Assembly: GCA_022450155.1 (NCBI GenBank)
Contig: JAKUQR010000004.1
Location: 124,001-188,000 of the forward strand
Reading direction: 5' to 3'
Source of the DNA: Gammaproteobacteria bacterium
GTDB lineage: Bacteria; Pseudomonadota; Gammaproteobacteria; Arenicellales; UBA868
DNA: 64,000 nt
Position numbers and translations under genes: made by a program. The notes beneath the pieces were generated by a model. The model saw only the letters and a list, made by a program, of their open reading frames with translations, ran no database searches and was not told where the DNA came from. Each line of letters begins with the position of its first letter. Within the stretch, counting starts at the first letter, position 1. This document shows positions 25,885 to 36,324 of this stretch, one piece after another.

Positions 25885-27303
25885 TCAGAGCACCGATTCT
25901 CGCTGGTCTGCTGGAGGAATGTTCATTTGTTCGCGGTACTTCGCAACTGTACGGCGGGCGATAGACACACCTTTATCGGCGAGCATTTTGGAATTTATAC
26001 CGTCGCTGATTGGCTTCGAAGGGGTTTCGAATTCTATCATTTTTCGGATCTGTGCCTGAACAGCACGGGCTGACTGACCCTCGCCCTTGTGCACCCCAAC
26101 TTTGGTGGTGAAAAAGTGTTTGAATTTAAAAATCCCCTTCGGTGTCAGCATATATTTATGGTCAGTTGCCCGCGACACCGTTGATTCGTGCAAATTGAGA
26201 GCCGATGCAATCTCGCGCCTTGTTAGCGGTTTTAATCGACTTTCTCCCTCAGCCATAAATGTTTGCTGCCGCCGAACGATTTCTGTTGCGATGCGCAAGA
26301 TGGTTGCAGCGCGTTGATCCAAGCCGCGAATGAAGTCTGCGGCTTCCGACATTTTTTGTTTAAGGTATTGTCGGGTATCGGAGTCTTGATTCTGTAGATA
26401 TCTTTGATAGTAGGTCGTTACGCACAGTCTGTGGCTGACTGCTGAATTCAGTATGACCTGCCATTTCTCTTGCTGGCGGTAAACGTAAACGTCGGGCACC
26501 ACGTGGTGCGTTTGTTCAGTGCTCAGATGTCTCCCGGGCGCATGATCCAGCTCGCGAATCAGATCGATGACCTGTGACAGCTCTTCGCGGTCTATCTGTA
26601 ACAGACGAATTAACTCAGTGAACTTACGTTTGGTCAGCAGTGGTAGGTGTGCCTTGACTAACCGCAATGCAGCCGTTCGGCCGGGTGTGCTCGCATCGAG
26701 TTGTTCCAGTTGCAGGCGAAGACAATCGGCAAGGTCGTATGCGCCAATCCCTGGAATTGAGAGCATTTGTACCAGGTGCACCATAGCCTCGATCTCCGGT
26801 GCCTGGACGCTGATCTGAGATGCAAGAAGCTCGTGTAACTCGTCAACCTTTGCCGTAAGGTAACCGCGCTCGTCCAGTGATCCAATCACAGCTCGTGCAA
26901 TGGCGGCATCTTTGCTGCTCAACCGGTGATCCGAAAGGCTCTGAAGCAATTCGTCCTGTAGTGTGGTGCCCTGCTTTACAGTGTCATAGGGATTGTTCCT
27001 GTTAGCGCCGGCCATGTGACTTAAGTCAGAATCGGTGTGCCGGGACAACGCCAAGTCATTCGTGTGAGAGTTGTCGGCCTGCCTCTCAAATTCGACCGCG
27101 CGCGATGCTGTTGGGTAATCAACCAGGTTGTTTTCCGAGTGTTCTTCAACCTGCTCTAGACAGGGATTGCACTCGAGTGCCTGCACAATCTCCTGATCAA
27201 CCTCAACGCTGGAGAGTTGCAGAATACGAAGAGATTGTCGCATCTGAGGTGTCAGCTGCAGATGCGACCCCGCTCGAATTTGTAGTGATTGCTTGATGGC
27301 CAC
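25885..27303 (-). CDS. rpoN: RNA polymerase sigma-54 factor
   Basis: A 472-residue sigma factor. The N-terminal activator-interacting region has LTPQMRQSLRILQLSSVEVD, the core-binding and HTH regions follow, and the C-terminal RpoN box reads ARRTVAKYRE. It directs -24/-12 promoters with enhancer-binding proteins. It is downstream of lptB on the same strand. Confidence 0.97.
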   Translation of the reverse strand: MAIKQSLQIRAGSHLQLTPQMRQSLRILQLSSVEVDQEIVQALECNPCLEQVEEHSENNLVDYPTASRAVEFERQADNSHTNDLALSRHTDSDLSHMAGANRNNPYDTVKQGTTLQDELLQSLSDHRLSSKDAAIARAVIGSLDERGYLTAKVDELHELLASQISVQAPEIEAMVHLVQMLSIPGIGAYDLADCLRLQLEQLDASTPGRTAALRLVKAHLPLLTKRKFTELIRLLQIDREELSQVIDLIRELDHAPGRHLSTEQTHHVVPDVYVYRQQEKWQVILNSAVSHRLCVTTYYQRYLQNQDSDTRQYLKQKMSEAADFIRGLDQRAATILRIATEIVRRQQTFMAEGESRLKPLTRREIASALNLHESTVSRATDHKYMLTPKGIFKFKHFFTTKVGVHKGEGQSARAVQAQIRKMIEFETPSKPISDGINSKMLADKGVSIARRTVAKYREQMNIPPADQRESVL

Positions 27304-27377
27304 AGGATTCAGCTCATTGTCGTGAAAGCGGCTTTATTACAGGGTTTAAGTTTGCCAGGGACAACAACCAGCTGCTG

Positions 27378-28103
27378 TCAAAGACTGAATTCATCGCCCA
27401 GAAAAACGGCGCGGACTTCAGGGTGGGCGAGTATATGATCTGCTGTTCCGGACGTCACTATACGGCCTTGTGCAAGAATGTAGGCGCGATCACAGATACC
27501 TAGGGTCTCACGTACATTGTGATCAGTGATCAGGACACCGATTCCGATATCGCGCAGGTGGGTAATGATGCGCCGAATGTCACCCAAGGAAATCGGATCT
27601 ATACCCGCAAAAGGTTCGTCCAGCAGTATAAAAGCAGGCTGCATGGCAACCGCTCGAGCGATTTCGACGCGCCGGCGTTCGCCGCCGGAGAGGCTGTAGC
27701 CTTTAGCATTGCGTTTGTGCGCAATGCCAAACTCAGACAGCATGACGTCAGCTCGCTTCTGCCGCTGTTTTGCACTGAGATCAGGTAAGGCCTCAAGTAC
27801 GGCCAGGATATTCTGTTCTACAGTCAGCCGTCTGAAGATTGAGGGCTCTTGGGGCAGATAGCCAATCCCCAGTCTGGCCCTGGCATGCATAGGAAGATCA
27901 CCGATGTCTGTGTCGTCCAGCTGTACGAGACCATCTCCCCGCCGGGTAAGACCACAGATCATGTAAAAACAGGTTGTTTTGCCTGCGCCATTGGGCCCCA
28001 AAAGCCCTACGATTTCCCCGCTGTTCACGCGCAGGTCAACATGATCGACAACAATCGAACCGCGAAAATGTTTTACCAGTCCGTGTGTCTCCAGTGTGGC
28101 CAA
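27378..28103 (-). CDS. lptB: LPS export ABC transporter ATPase LptB
   Basis: A 241-residue ABC ATPase with Walker [10 protein letters not shown], signature [14 protein letters not shown] and Walker [13 protein letters not shown]. With LptF and LptG it extracts lipopolysaccharide from the inner membrane. It is placed between lptA and rpoN as in E. coli. Confidence 0.97.
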   Translation of the reverse strand: MATLETHGLVKHFRGSIVVDHVDLRVNSGEIVGLLGPNGAGKTTCFYMICGLTRRGDGLVQLDDTDIGDLPMHARARLGIGYLPQEPSIFRRLTVEQNILAVLEALPDLSAKQRQKRADVMLSEFGIAHKRNAKGYSLSGGERRRVEIARAVAMQPAFILLDEPFAGIDPISLGDIRRIITHLRDIGIGVLITDHNVRETLGICDRAYILAQGRIVTSGTADHILAHPEVRAVFLGDEFSL

Positions 28104-28164
28104 AAGAGTATCTCCCGATTAATAGGTAAGAAGTGTAAATCCGGGGTAACACCGCATCTCGACT

Positions 28165-29331
28165 TTACTTCCCATCGTCGCCAAGGCTGTCTTGCCAGGT
28201 GGTGGACCAGACGTCGTTGACGTCCTGCAACAGTCTGAGTCGTAACGAAGGCACCCAGACGCCGAAACCCACTGGCGGTGAGATCTTTTTCCAGTCGTTG
28301 CTGACTTCAAGAATACGAACTCTCGCACCGCTCATGAGCTTCCCGACCACGACCGAGTCCGGTTCGGTCGACGGTGTACTACGCAGGCGTACATTGTCGC
28401 CGGAGACTGTGCCGGTCGGACCCTGTCCGGACACATAACGACCGTAGATCCACACCCTCACTCCGCGGGTAACATTCACCTTGAACCAGCCGCCGCTTGA
28501 AGCGATTACTTTCACGGGTTCACCCACGTTCAGTACCCCAATGGACGGTGAAGCCTGACTGCGGACGCCATACATCATTGCGCCGCCTTCGACAACGTAG
28601 GCGGCACGAAATGTCGGGGCCTGCAGGTTGTTTGAAAGAGTGGCAGCCGACGTGTCTTTCGCACCGGTACTGCCGGTGCTGGCGGCGGTTTGTGCACTAC
28701 TGGTTTCTTTGGATCTCGGTTGTAATACGATGCGTGGGCGATCTGAACCGGTGGCAGCAGGATCTTGTGAGGATTGATCGGAGTCGTCGTTTGTTTGTTC
28801 AGGTGCTTTGGTCGTTCGAGTCCGACCACGGACATTCATCTTATCCCGTGCCATATCGTAGACGATGGTGTCGCCAGAGACCGCATCGCGACCCTGTCTG
28901 ATTGTGGCTTGACCGATAAATGTGACAATATTATTGATTTCATCCAGTTCGATAATCTTACTCTGGCCGATGACGTCTTGCAGTTTCTGATCGGGCCGTT
29001 GTCGAAACACGGCCGGGTTGCCACGTGCTATCGCCTTTTCCAGCTGCTCATCGTGGTAATAAAGTTCGACCTCATCCGCAATGATTCTGATCGTGCCCTG
29101 CTTGATCGAGACATTGCCACGGTAAATCCGCTGTCCGCTGGCAAAGTCGAGTTCAACTTCGTCTGCTTCAATCAGGGCTGGTTGGTCACGGTCACTTTCC
29201 AGCGCGTGTACGGACGTCGGCGGAATCACTGATAAAGCGAGGAGAAGCACAACAAAAACCGGGGGGAACATAAGCTGAATTCTAACAAACCGAGGCCGAC
29301 TACCCCCCGAGAGGCCGGCACTTTTCACCAT
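28165..29331 (-). CDS. lptA: LptA periplasmic LPS-transport protein fused to two SH3-like domains
   Basis: A 388-residue protein, about twice the usual LptA length. Residues 1-43 form a signal sequence (cleavage near VHA), and about 50-168 are the OstA/LptA domain (IEADEVELDFASGQRIYRGN). A Ser/Thr/Asp-rich linker runs to about 238. Two bacterial SH3-like domains follow: about 242-302 (GEPVKVIASSGGWFKVN) and 308-368 (DNVRLRSTPSTEPDSVVVGK). SH3b domains often bind cell-wall peptides, so the tail may tie the LPS bridge to peptidoglycan; that is inference. Confidence 0.88.
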   Translation of the reverse strand: MVKSAGLSGGSRPRFVRIQLMFPPVFVVLLLALSVIPPTSVHALESDRDQPALIEADEVELDFASGQRIYRGNVSIKQGTIRIIADEVELYYHDEQLEKAIARGNPAVFRQRPDQKLQDVIGQSKIIELDEINNIVTFIGQATIRQGRDAVSGDTIVYDMARDKMNVRGRTRTTKAPEQTNDDSDQSSQDPAATGSDRPRIVLQPRSKETSSAQTAASTGSTGAKDTSAATLSNNLQAPTFRAAYVVEGGAMMYGVRSQASPSIGVLNVGEPVKVIASSGGWFKVNVTRGVRVWIYGRYVSGQGPTGTVSGDNVRLRSTPSTEPDSVVVGKLMSGARVRILEVSNDWKKISPPVGFGVWVPSLRLRLLQDVNDVWSTTWQDSLGDDGK

Positions 29332-29384
29332 CGGGCAAGCGATTGCGGCCTGGATAAGCTCGAACGGGGTGATCTGCCGGGTAA

Positions 29385-29819
29385 TTACCGGAGTTTAATG
29401 GTCATTCTATCGGCTGACGTCACGCTGCCCACGGCCGTATCTGTTGCGCCTTGGGTTACCTGAACGTTACCCTGCAGCAGAATCTTGGTGCCGTTTTCGT
29501 AGACCAGGCCGGAGTCGCTGGAGGTCGTGCGTGATGATGTGTCCTGTCCATATTGCACCAGCCGGGGTTCATCCAGCAAAGCGGTATTATCGTCTGGGAA
29601 ATGCGCCAGGCGCTTGGCTTCCAGTACGTAGGCGATGCCATTGGCATCACGTCCCGTGGCCGTGAACTTATGAATGTAGTAGTCCGGTTCGTGGCTGATG
29701 ACAGTCCCATTTTGGGGTAATGTCGGTTTGAGAAAATTCATCTGCAGCCATAGGCTCAGTCCGAACATCACCGCGATCGTGGCGACGAGCACTGCTTGTT
29801 CAAGGTGGCGATCGGCCAT
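29385..29819 (-). CDS. lptC: LPS export protein LptC, shorter than usual
   Basis: A 144-residue bitopic protein with an N-terminal membrane helix (about residues 9-27) and the start of the LptC beta-jellyroll (GIAYVLEAKRLAHFPDDNTA, LQGNVQV). Typical gammaproteobacterial LptC is near 190 residues; this one stops at ADRMTIKLR, so the last strands appear missing. Position between kdsD and lptA supports the identity. Confidence 0.82.
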   Translation of the reverse strand: MADRHLEQAVLVATIAVMFGLSLWLQMNFLKPTLPQNGTVISHEPDYYIHKFTATGRDANGIAYVLEAKRLAHFPDDNTALLDEPRLVQYGQDTSSRTTSSDSGLVYENGTKILLQGNVQVTQGATDTAVGSVTSADRMTIKLR

Positions 29820-29820
29820 T

Positions 29821-30792
29821 TCAGAATATGCCCGCCCGAATCAGGTCGAGTGCATTGAGGGCGCCAATTGGTCGCTGTTCCGGATCTACCGCAAACAATC
29901 CGTTGATCGAGTGTTGACGCATGAGCTGGACGACTTCAGCGGCCAGCGCATCGGCGGCGGTTGAACGCGGGTCCGACACCATCACCTGGTCAATCACGGT
30001 GGTTTTGACATCTATAGACCGATTTATGGAGCGCCGGACATCACCGTCAGTATATATGCCGATCAGGTGGCCTTCAGGATTGACTATGCCAGTCATGCCC
30101 AGGCCTTTGGCCGACATCTCTTCCAACGCCGTGGTGAGTTGACTGCCGGATGCAACCAGCGGCATGTCATGGCCGGTGTGCATGACATCGCGAACGTAAA
30201 TCAATAGACGTCGTCCCAAGGTACCACCAGGGTGAGATCGCGCGAAGTCGTCGCGGCTGAAACCGCGGGATTTGAGTACGGCGATGGCCAGCGCATCTCC
30301 CATGCCCAGAGTGGCTGTCGTGCTGGCTGTGGGTGCCAGGTTGTGTGGGCACGCTTCTTTGTCGACACTGGTGTCGAGACATTCGACCGCAGCATTACCC
30401 AGCGTAGACTTCGCCTGACCGGTCATGGCGATCAGGGGTATGCCCATGCGTTTAATGATGGGCAGTAGGGTCAGGATCTCAGGGGTCTCGCCGGAGTTCG
30501 AAATGGCAATCACCAGGTCACCCGGTGTGATCATCCCCAGGTCCCCGTGACTGGCTTCTCCGGGGTGGACAAAAAATGCCGGAGTACCGGTACTGGCTAG
30601 CGTTGCAGCTATTTTTCCACCGATGTGACCTGATTTCCCCATCCCAACCACTATGACGCGGCCGTCACAGGCCAGCAGCAGCTCGCACGCGCGGCTAAAT
30701 CCGGCATCAAGCCGGTCCGCGAGCTGCCCCAGTGCACGGCTTTCCAGCGACAGGACCTCTCGGCCTTCACGAGTGAAATCGATTTTGTTCAT
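29821..30792 (-). CDS. kdsD: Arabinose-5-phosphate isomerase
   Basis: A 323-residue enzyme that makes D-arabinose 5-phosphate for KDO synthesis. The SIS domain has VVGMGKSGHIGGKIAATLAS and ISNSGETPEI, and two CBS domains fill the C-terminal third. kdsC, which usually follows kdsD, is absent here; lptC comes next after one base. Confidence 0.95.
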   Translation of the reverse strand: MNKIDFTREGREVLSLESRALGQLADRLDAGFSRACELLLACDGRVIVVGMGKSGHIGGKIAATLASTGTPAFFVHPGEASHGDLGMITPGDLVIAISNSGETPEILTLLPIIKRMGIPLIAMTGQAKSTLGNAAVECLDTSVDKEACPHNLAPTASTTATLGMGDALAIAVLKSRGFSRDDFARSHPGGTLGRRLLIYVRDVMHTGHDMPLVASGSQLTTALEEMSAKGLGMTGIVNPEGHLIGIYTDGDVRRSINRSIDVKTTVIDQVMVSDPRSTAADALAAEVVQLMRQHSINGLFAVDPEQRPIGALNALDLIRAGIF

Positions 30793-30983
30793 GACGCCTT
30801 AATTTGTGTTTAGGCAGCCAACAGCCGCGATCTGGACTATTCTACTGGAATCATGCATTGTCAGTGCTCAGCGATACGGATCGTGATTCAGGCCAAACAC
30901 TCCTTCGGCTCCGGGCTGGTCGGACTGTTAAAAGTCCGACCGCAGGCCAGTTCATCGGAGCGTTCATTGCCGAACAGGGGCTT

Positions 30984-33449
30984 ATGATGGACTTCCCGGT
31001 GTTGTATTCCAAAACAGTTCTGGGCCGACCGTTCCTGATGCTGGCGTTGCTGCTTGGTGTGCTCATCTTTTTCTCAGCTAATGTCAGCCAATTCCGTTTG
31101 GACGCGTCTGCTGATTCTCTGTTGCTTGAAGATGACGAAGACCTGCGGATATTTAGGCAGATGTCTGAGCGCTATCAAACACGCAGCTTCATCTTTGTTG
31201 CTTTTATTCCAAACCAGGATCTTTTTGCTAACAACACGCTCAATGTGATCCGTCGGATTAAGGATCAGATCACAGCGCTAAACGGCGTTGAATCGGTAGT
31301 CACCCTGCTCGATGTCCCACTGCTGAAGCAGCATGAGGGCTCTTTATCAGAGTTAGCCAGTAGTTACCGAACCCTGGAGAGCCCACTGGTCGACACAGAC
31401 AAGGCAAGAGACGAGCTGATTATCAGCCCTATCTTCAGTGATCTAGTCATCAGCACGGATGGCAAAACGACTGCACTGCAGGTCAACCTTGCAGAAAACA
31501 CGCCGCTAATTGCGTTACAGGCCGAGCGTGACCAGTTACTGTCGCGAAGCCAGCAAGCCAACTTCACAGTGAGCGAAAAAAAATCACTCGATCGTGTCAC
31601 GCAGGCTTACGTCTTGGCAAAACACCAGGCCGATCAGCATAACCACCGGCTGATCGAGCAACTTCGCGGCATCATGGATCAGTACCGAGATCATGGACAA
31701 CTGGTGCTGGGTGGCGTGCCAATGGTGGCCGACGACATGATTACCTTCATCAGAAACGATCTATTCGTTTTTGGCTGTGGTGTCTTTTTGTTTCTGGTGT
31801 TGATTCTGAGTCTGATCTTTCGCCGGCCACGCTGGGTGTTGTTACCATTGATCAGTTGCGTCTATGCCGGTCTGACGATGGTCGGGCTACTGGGGTTCAT
31901 GGGCTGGCCGGTCACAGTGATTTCGTCAAACTTTGTTGCACTGATGCTGATCATCACCATGTCCATGACAGTCCATCTGATTGTTCGATATCGGCAACTC
32001 GAGCGTGATGAACCTGGCAGGTCGCAGCAGGAGTTGGTGTTTAAAACGACACAGAAGATGTTCTGGCCATGTCTCTATACTGCGTTGACCACAATCATTG
32101 CCTTTGGATCACTGGTTTTCAGTGATATCAAGCCGGTGATTGATTTCGGCTGGATGATGTCTTTGGGTCTCGGCGTTACTTTCCTGACCTGTTTCCTGTT
32201 GTTTCCCGTCATGTTGGTGCTGCTTGGTCACGCGTCACGCACTCAAATTCAGACCATCCGGCCGTTCCATTTTACGCTGGGTTTGGCCCGGCTGACCGTG
32301 CATCATGGCAGGTGGATACTGGTATTGTCTGCTGTGCTGGTTGGGTTGAGTTTTATCGGCATAATGCGCCTTGAAGTGGAAAACAGTTTCGTGAACTACT
32401 TTGGCGAGGACACTGAAATTCATCGTGGCCTGCGGGTCATCGACGACCAACTTGGCGGCACTACGCCGTTGGATATCCTGATCCGGTTTCCAGAAGCCGA
32501 ACGCTCGGTGGCATTAGAAGAGGAAGATGAAGAACTTAAGTTACTGTTGGGTACGACGGATACCGGTGATGATCAAGATTACTGGTTCACCCCGGACAAG
32601 ATAGAACTTGTCAAAAAGGCCCACGACTACATCGAGACAGTCTACGGAATCGGAAAGGTGATGTCGGTGGCGTCGTTCATTCGAGTGGGTGAAGAGATCA
32701 ACAAAGGACCTTTTGATGCGTTTGAACTGGCAATTGTGTACAAGCGAATGCCCCAAAATCTGAAGTCGACACTGATAGATCCCTACATATCGGTTGCAGA
32801 CAACGAGGCCAGAATCAGTGTCAGAGTCAAGGATTCGCTTGCCGATCTTCGTCGCGATGAGCTGCTTAAACAGTTGCGAGCTGGGCTTATTCAGGATGTG
32901 GGACTAGCCGAGGATCGTCTGCAGATTACCGGGCTGCTTGTGCTATACAACAATATGCTGCAGAGCCTGTTTAAGTCACAGATTGAAGCACTGGGTGTCG
33001 TGATGCTGGGCATAGCAATTATGTTGCTCATACTTTTTCGTTCTTGGGCACTGGCCATCATCGGAATCATTCCCAACCTACTGGCCGCTGTGTCTATTCT
33101 GGGTCTAATGGGGTTGATTGGAATTCCACTGGATATGATGACCATCACAATTGCTTCGATTACAATTGGTGTTGCTGTCGACAACAGCATTCATTACCTG
33201 TACCGGTTCAGAGAAGAGTTTCTACAGCACCGTGACTACGTGATAACGTTGCGCAACTGCCACGCCAGTATTGGCAATGCAATCTCGTATACCGCCATAA
33301 CGATCATTGCGGGGTTCTCTATATTGACACTGTCGAATTTTGTGCCGACCATTCACTTTGGCATGCTGACCGCATTGGCGATGCTAATTGCACTGCTGGC
33401 ATCGTTGACGTTGTTGCCTAAACTGCTCCTGATCTTTAAACCATTGTGA
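30984..33449 (+). CDS. RND/MMPL-family membrane transporter
   Basis: An 821-residue protein with two repeats, each a large periplasmic loop followed by a bundle of membrane helices (around residues 255-410 and 675-815). It belongs to the MMPL/sterol-sensing RND group that includes the hopanoid exporter HpnN. ATG 30984 behind AGGGG was chosen; the frame runs upstream to 30804 without family-like sequence. It sits where mlaFED are found in related genomes and is followed after 10 bases by an MlaC-like gene, suggesting a joint role in lipid transport. Confidence 0.85.
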   Translation: MMDFPVLYSKTVLGRPFLMLALLLGVLIFFSANVSQFRLDASADSLLLEDDEDLRIFRQMSERYQTRSFIFVAFIPNQDLFANNTLNVIRRIKDQITALNGVESVVTLLDVPLLKQHEGSLSELASSYRTLESPLVDTDKARDELIISPIFSDLVISTDGKTTALQVNLAENTPLIALQAERDQLLSRSQQANFTVSEKKSLDRVTQAYVLAKHQADQHNHRLIEQLRGIMDQYRDHGQLVLGGVPMVADDMITFIRNDLFVFGCGVFLFLVLILSLIFRRPRWVLLPLISCVYAGLTMVGLLGFMGWPVTVISSNFVALMLIITMSMTVHLIVRYRQLERDEPGRSQQELVFKTTQKMFWPCLYTALTTIIAFGSLVFSDIKPVIDFGWMMSLGLGVTFLTCFLLFPVMLVLLGHASRTQIQTIRPFHFTLGLARLTVHHGRWILVLSAVLVGLSFIGIMRLEVENSFVNYFGEDTEIHRGLRVIDDQLGGTTPLDILIRFPEAERSVALEEEDEELKLLLGTTDTGDDQDYWFTPDKIELVKKAHDYIETVYGIGKVMSVASFIRVGEEINKGPFDAFELAIVYKRMPQNLKSTLIDPYISVADNEARISVRVKDSLADLRRDELLKQLRAGLIQDVGLAEDRLQITGLLVLYNNMLQSLFKSQIEALGVVMLGIAIMLLILFRSWALAIIGIIPNLLAAVSILGLMGLIGIPLDMMTITIASITIGVAVDNSIHYLYRFREEFLQHRDYVITLRNCHASIGNAISYTAITIIAGFSILTLSNFVPTIHFGMLTALAMLIALLASLTLLPKLLLIFKPL

Positions 33450-33459
33450 GTCGACAATC

Positions 33460-34113
33460 GTGACTACTCAGTTGCCACGTTTTAACAACCGCCTTGGAAT
33501 GCGCGTGTCTGGGATCGTGTTGTCAGCTGTTATGATGGTTGTATCTATGGCAGCGCAGCCCGCTCGAGCAGAGCAACGACCTGACACGTTACTGCGTGAA
33601 ACCGTAGAACAGTTGCTGGCTGAGTTGGACAGTAACCGGTCGACACTGGCAGCCGATAAGGGCCAGCTTTATGACCTGGTCAATCGTCTTGTCCGTGCGC
33701 AGTTTGCAGTCGACAAGATCACCCGACTCATCCTGGGCGCGCATTTCAAGACAGCCGATCCCGATCTGCGACATCGTTTTACCCGTGCTTTTATGGACCT
33801 GATGATCAGAACTTATGCCACAGTGATGTTCGAGTACACCGGCCAGGAAGAAATCGAATACCTGCCCCTGGCTTTCGATGAGTCAGCCCGGACTGCCTTG
33901 GTACAGACCCGGGTGCGGGATCCCGGGCAGGCGCCAGTGCCAGTCGATTATGCTTTCCTGCGCAGTGCGGACGGCCGGTGGCAGATTTACGATGTCAGGC
34001 TTGACGGTATCAGTCTGGTGCTGAGTTATCGCCGCAGCTACGACCAGATCATCAGGACCAAAGGGTTTGAGGCCCTCGTCTATGCGCTGGAGACACAGGA
34101 CGCAGACGGCTGA
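33460..34113 (+). CDS. mlaC: MlaC-like periplasmic phospholipid-binding protein
   Basis: A 217-residue exported protein (GTG start, signal ending near ARA at about residue 37). The pattern DLRHRFTRAFMDLMIRTYAT and the C-terminal WQIYDVRLDGISLVLSYRRS is diagnostic of MlaC/Ttg2D. It would shuttle phospholipids across the periplasm. The MlaFED ABC complex is not in the window and an RND/MMPL protein is encoded directly upstream. Confidence 0.87.
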   Translation: MTTQLPRFNNRLGMRVSGIVLSAVMMVVSMAAQPARAEQRPDTLLRETVEQLLAELDSNRSTLAADKGQLYDLVNRLVRAQFAVDKITRLILGAHFKTADPDLRHRFTRAFMDLMIRTYATVMFEYTGQEEIEYLPLAFDESARTALVQTRVRDPGQAPVPVDYAFLRSADGRWQIYDVRLDGISLVLSYRRSYDQIIRTKGFEALVYALETQDADG

Positions 34114-34284
34114 GGGCCTTTGCTGAAGCGGCCTACCCTTCAGTAGTGTGGTCATCAGCCCGATGGGGAGTCGAATCGCTTACATTTTGTAGGTTTCCTT
34201 TTTGCGCCTATCGATATACTCTTGAAGCCGTATCGGGACTCATGGTCTGGTGCGGGGACGATCGTAGGATTAATTTTTCGAATT

Positions 34285-34506
34285 ATGCCGACACCTGAAG
34301 ACATCAAGGACTGGATCGAACAGAATCTGCCAGGGTCGCAGGTCGACATCTCGGGTGACGGTCGACATTTTGAGGCGGTCGTCGTTTACGCCGGCTTTGA
34401 AGGGAAAAACCGTATTCAACAGCAGCAGATGGTGTATGCAGCACTTGGAGATAAGATGGACGAAGAGATTCATGCGCTGTCGATGAGAACGTTGACACCA
34501 CAGTAA
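34285..34506 (+). CDS. ibaG: BolA-family protein (IbaG-like)
   Basis: A 73-residue BolA-fold protein (IKDWIEQNLPGSQVDISGDG, HFEAVVVYAGFEGKNRIQQQ). IbaG proteins pair with monothiol glutaredoxins to handle 2Fe-2S clusters. The neighbour 51 bases downstream is such a glutaredoxin, and murA follows, as in other gammaproteobacteria. ATG 34285 was chosen because the domain starts there. Confidence 0.9.
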   Translation: MPTPEDIKDWIEQNLPGSQVDISGDGRHFEAVVVYAGFEGKNRIQQQQMVYAALGDKMDEEIHALSMRTLTPQ

Positions 34507-34557
34507 CGCTTGAGCCGACAGGTTTTATCAACGAGAAGGTAAGCAAAGGGGACGCTA

Positions 34558-34872
34558 ATGGATGTGCAGGAACAAATCAAAAACATTGTTGAGGAAAACA
34601 GTGTCATGCTGTTTATGAAGGGAAGCCCCGACTTCCCACAGTGTGGTTTTTCCGGCAGGCTTGTGCAGATACTGCAGGAGTGCGGGGCGCAATTCGCCTC
34701 AGCCGACGTGCTTTCAGATGACCAAATTCGCCAGGGGATTAAGGATTTCTCGAACTGGCCGACCATCCCGCAACTCTATATCAACGGAGAATTTGTCGGC
34801 GGCAGTGATATCGTGACAGAAATGTATGAAAGTGGTGAACTCAAGGCCAAACTGGAGACGGTCACAAACTGA
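34558..34872 (+). CDS. grxD: Monothiol glutaredoxin (Grx4/GrxD)
   Basis: A 104-residue glutaredoxin with the CGFS active site (Cys29 in FPQCGFSGR) and the glutathione-contact sequences NWPTIPQLYI and GGSDI. It carries and transfers 2Fe-2S clusters, probably with the BolA-type protein encoded just upstream. A strong terminator follows. Confidence 0.96.
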   Translation: MDVQEQIKNIVEENSVMLFMKGSPDFPQCGFSGRLVQILQECGAQFASADVLSDDQIRQGIKDFSNWPTIPQLYINGEFVGGSDIVTEMYESGELKAKLETVTN

Positions 34873-34900
34873 CAGCTCGGGGTTGAGTCAGTGAGTTAAT

Positions 34901-34924
34901 AAAGGCGCCCGCGGGCGCCTTTTA
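34901..34924 (+). terminator. Intrinsic terminator after grxD
   Basis: AAAGGCGCCCG followed directly by its reverse complement CGGGCGCCTTTT makes a GC-rich hairpin with a T-run. The sequence is symmetric, so it could work in both directions. It separates the transporter/BolA/glutaredoxin unit from murA. Confidence 0.85.
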
Positions 34925-35009
34925 CTTGTCGGTGGTGGGAACAACTGGACAGGCGTAACTACTCGATCCAGAATCGACGGACAGAGTAAACAGTACTTAA
35001 ATGTTTTAG

Positions 35010-36311
<1,302 letters not shown>

Positions 36312-36324
36312 TATTTTCTGCAGC

